From positions 186,001-250,000 of the forward strand of contig CAVRVD010000017.1 of assembly GCA_963724535.1 (NCBI GenBank): DNA of 64,000 nt, read 5' to 3'. The stretch comes from JADJPO01 sp963724535 (GTDB lineage Bacteria; Actinomycetota; Actinomycetes; Actinomycetales; Kineosporiaceae). Under the pieces are notes generated by a model. It was not told the origin of the DNA. It did not search any database and saw only the letters and a list, made by a program, of their open reading frames with translations. This document shows, one piece after another, positions 62,203 through 64,000 of the stretch. A program made the position numbers and the translations under genes. Numbering within the stretch: the stretch's first letter is position 1; the number at the start of each line of letters is the position of its first letter.

Positions 62203-63272
62203 TCATCGACATGCCTGATACCACCACCGGAAAGGTCGCCCGCAGGCTGATCGAGCTACGCGAGAGCGGCGGCGCGATCGCCCTCGGCCGGGTGCTGACC
62301 CTGGTGATCGTGACCGACGACGGCGAGTCCGAGCCCGCGATCGAGGCCGCCAACGACGCCAGCCGCGAGCACCCCTGCCGGGTGATCACCGTCGTCCGCG
62401 GCACCCGGCGGGGGTCGAACCGGCTAGACGCCCAGATCCGGATCGGTGGGGACGCCGGTGCCAGCGAGGTCATCGTGCTGCGTCTGTACGGCCAGCTCGC
62501 CGAGCACGGCGACAGCGTCGTGGTGCCTCTGCTGCTTCCGGACGCCCCGACCGTGGCCTGGTGGCCGGGCCAGCCCCCGGAGTGCCCGGCCGACCACCCC
62601 ATCGGCGCCATGGCACAACGCCGGATCACCGACGCCGCCCTGGCCGCCAAGCCGATCGCCTCCCTCGAGCACCGCGCCGTCCACCACGCCCCGGGCGACA
62701 CGGACCTGGCCTGGAGCCGGATCACCCTGTGGCGCGGCCTGCTCGCCGCCGCCCTGGACCAGCCGCCGTACGAGCCGGTGCGATCGGCGACGGTGACCGC
62801 CGGGTCGGACAGCCCCAGCGGCGACCTGCTCGCAGCGTGGCTGGCGCTGTACCTGAAGTGCCCGGTGACCCGGGGGCGGGCCAAGGCCGGGTCGGGACTG
62901 ACCGGCGTCCATCTGGACCGGTCCTCGGGACCGGTGGATCTGGTCCGCCCGGACGGGCGGGTGGCCACTCTGACCCAGCCCGGCCAGCCCGAGCGCCGGA
63001 TTGCGCTGGCTCCGCGCCCGGACCGGGACTGCCTCGCCGAGGAGCTGCGTCGGCTCGACCCGGACGACGTCTACGCCGCCGTGGTCACCAAGGGCCTGGG
63101 TCTGCTGCGGGAGTCGCACGGCACCTCGCGCCCGGCCACCGAGCGGCGAACCGCTCGGCCGGCCAAGAAGACGACTACCAAGAAGAAGGCCGCCACGAAG
63201 GAACCGGCGAAGCAGAGGACGGCGAGCGATCCCCTCAACGCATCGCCCAGCACGACAGCCACCCGGTCATGA
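62199..63272 (+). CDS. opcA: Glucose-6-phosphate dehydrogenase assembly protein OpcA
   Basis: 357 residues. The LTLVIVTDDGESEPAIEAANDASREHPCRVITVV part near 28-66 and LLLPDAPTVAWWPGQPP near 110 are OpcA family marks. The last 50 residues are Lys/Thr/Ala-rich (PAKKTTTKKKAATKEPAK), longer than usual for the family and probably disordered. OpcA activates or tetramerises Zwf. Start GTG 62199 inside the zwf end. Confidence 0.93.
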   Translation: MIIDMPDTTTGKVARRLIELRESGGAIALGRVLTLVIVTDDGESEPAIEAANDASREHPCRVITVVRGTRRGSNRLDAQIRIGGDAGASEVIVLRLYGQLAEHGDSVVVPLLLPDAPTVAWWPGQPPECPADHPIGAMAQRRITDAALAAKPIASLEHRAVHHAPGDTDLAWSRITLWRGLLAAALDQPPYEPVRSATVTAGSDSPSGDLLAAWLALYLKCPVTRGRAKAGSGLTGVHLDRSSGPVDLVRPDGRVATLTQPGQPERRIALAPRPDRDCLAEELRRLDPDDVYAAVVTKGLGLLRESHGTSRPATERRTARPAKKTTTKKKAATKEPAKQRTASDPLNASPSTTATRS

Positions 63273-64000
63273 CCGCCCCCAGCGTGGTCGTCCATCGTGA
63301 TCCCGACCTGCTGACCAAGGCGGTGGCCGCGCGCCTGGTCACTGCCCTGGTCGACGCCCAGGCCTCGCGCGGCCGGGCGCACCTGGTGGTGACCGGGGGC
63401 GGCACCGGGATCGCCACCCTGGCCGCTCTGGCCGCCTGCCCGGCCCGGGACGCGGTGGACTGGGCGGCCATCGACGTCTGGTGGGGCGACGAGCGGTACC
63501 TGCCGGCCGGTCACCCGGACCGCAACGCCACCCAGGCCTGGGCCGCGTTGCTGTCGCACGTGCCGGTGCCCGCCGATCGGGTGCACGAGATGCCCGCCTC
63601 CGACGGCGGGTTCGGGGACGACGTGGACGCCGCGGCCGCCGCCTATGCCGAGGTCCTGGCCGAGCAGGCCCGGCCCGAGGACCATTACCCTGCGCCATCC
63701 TTCGACGTGCTGCTGCTCGGGGTCGGCCCGGACGGGCACATCGCCTCGCTGTTCCCCGAGCACCCCGGACTGCATTCCGAGGCGGCGACGGTGATCGGCG
63801 TGCGTGGCAGCCCGAAGCCGCCAGCGGTGCGGATCTCGCTCACCATGGCGACGATCCAGCACGCCCAGGACGTCTGGCTGGTGGCCGCGGGTGCAGAGAA
63901 GTCGCCGGTGGTCGCGCTGGCGCTGTCCGGCGCCGGCGAGCTGGCCGTGCCCGCCGCCGGCGGGCGGGGCCGCCGCCGCACGCTGTGGCTGCTGGACCGT
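63269..64000 (+). CDS. pgl: 6-phosphogluconolactonase, partial
   Basis: ATG 63269 overlaps the opcA stop (ATGA), and the frame stays open to the right edge (244 codons). VVTGGGTGIATLAAL near 38, WWGDERYLPAGHPDRN near 71 and LLGVGPDGHIASLFPEHP near 149 are the hallmarks of the DevB/Pgl family. It hydrolyses 6-phosphogluconolactone made by Zwf. Nearly the whole protein is visible; only the last residues appear cut off. Confidence 0.93.
   Translation, partial: MTAPSVVVHRDPDLLTKAVAARLVTALVDAQASRGRAHLVVTGGGTGIATLAALAACPARDAVDWAAIDVWWGDERYLPAGHPDRNATQAWAALLSHVPVPADRVHEMPASDGGFGDDVDAAAAAYAEVLAEQARPEDHYPAPSFDVLLLGVGPDGHIASLFPEHPGLHSEAATVIGVRGSPKPPAVRISLTMATIQHAQDVWLVAAGAEKSPVVALALSGAGELAVPAAGGRGRRRTLWLLDR

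Noticed and set aside
63160..63272. A separate histone-like gene from the Lys/Ala-rich stretch.
   Set aside because: It is in frame with OpcA, has no start or ribosome site of its own, and is best read as a disordered tail.

Overview
The window is a very GC-rich actinobacterial chromosome segment: GTG starts are common, genes are tightly packed, stops and starts often overlap as ATGA or GTGA, and codon position 3 is almost always G or C. Lineage markers are the OpcA-containing pentose phosphate operon, an InhA-like enoyl-ACP reductase behind FabG, a GlgM-type glycosyltransferase divergent from GlgC, an acVLRF1-type factor, DUF3099 and an F420-type LLM oxidoreductase. This fits Actinomycetota of the Frankiales, Geodermatophilales or Pseudonocardiales kind; I cannot name a genus. 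No rRNA, tRNA, CRISPR, prophage or insertion sequence is visible.

Layout. 1-6.8 kb: end of an alcohol dehydrogenase, an AlaA-type aminotransferase, a LolA-like lipoprotein/ABC-2 transporter operon, and a divergent two-component system. 6.9-10.4 kb: a coupled operon of an FAD disulfide-type oxidoreductase, a small membrane protein and a two-RCK potassium channel. 10.5-13.9 kb: succinate dehydrogenase sdhCAB. 14-22 kb: a sulfotransferase-like protein, an unknown acidic/Ala-rich protein, a PAS protein divergent from a degenerate EAL protein, an Acg-type nitroreductase, a SpoU methyltransferase and a TauE exporter. 22-27 kb: a secreted lytic transglycosylase, an SPFH/NfeD pair, an ABC ATPase and an unknown protein. 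26.7-30 kb: glgM, glgC and an LLM oxidoreductase. 30-37.6 kb: SixA phosphatase, inhA/fabI, fabG, DUF3099, SURF1, an atypical SDR, an ABC exporter, an enoyl-CoA hydratase and a small HTH protein. 37.8-45 kb: an ABC-F ATPase, a zinc metallopeptidase, and a biotin-uptake cluster bioY-ligase-thiolase-bioM-bioN. 45-46 kb: two adjacent broken genes. 46-53.3 kb: the suf iron-sulfur operon sufR-B-D-Rieske-C-S-U-T plus acVLRF1. 53.4-57.1 kb: an ABC-2 transporter, ctaA and ctaB. 57.3-64 kb: tkt-tal-zwf-opcA-pgl, cut by the right edge.

The genes mostly serve central metabolism and respiration: succinate dehydrogenase, heme A synthesis and SURF1 for cytochrome oxidase, Fe-S assembly for those enzymes, glycogen/maltosyl-phosphate synthesis, and NADPH supply. 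The points most worth following are the biotin transporter with its ligase/thiolase pair (an arrangement I recall from yhfUTS of Bacillus), the oxidoreductase/potassium-channel operon, a 20-codon micro-ORF that joins tal to zwf by overlapping stops and starts, a locus with two genes damaged by small deletions, a palindrome spanning the sufR start, and widespread leaderless-type promoters.
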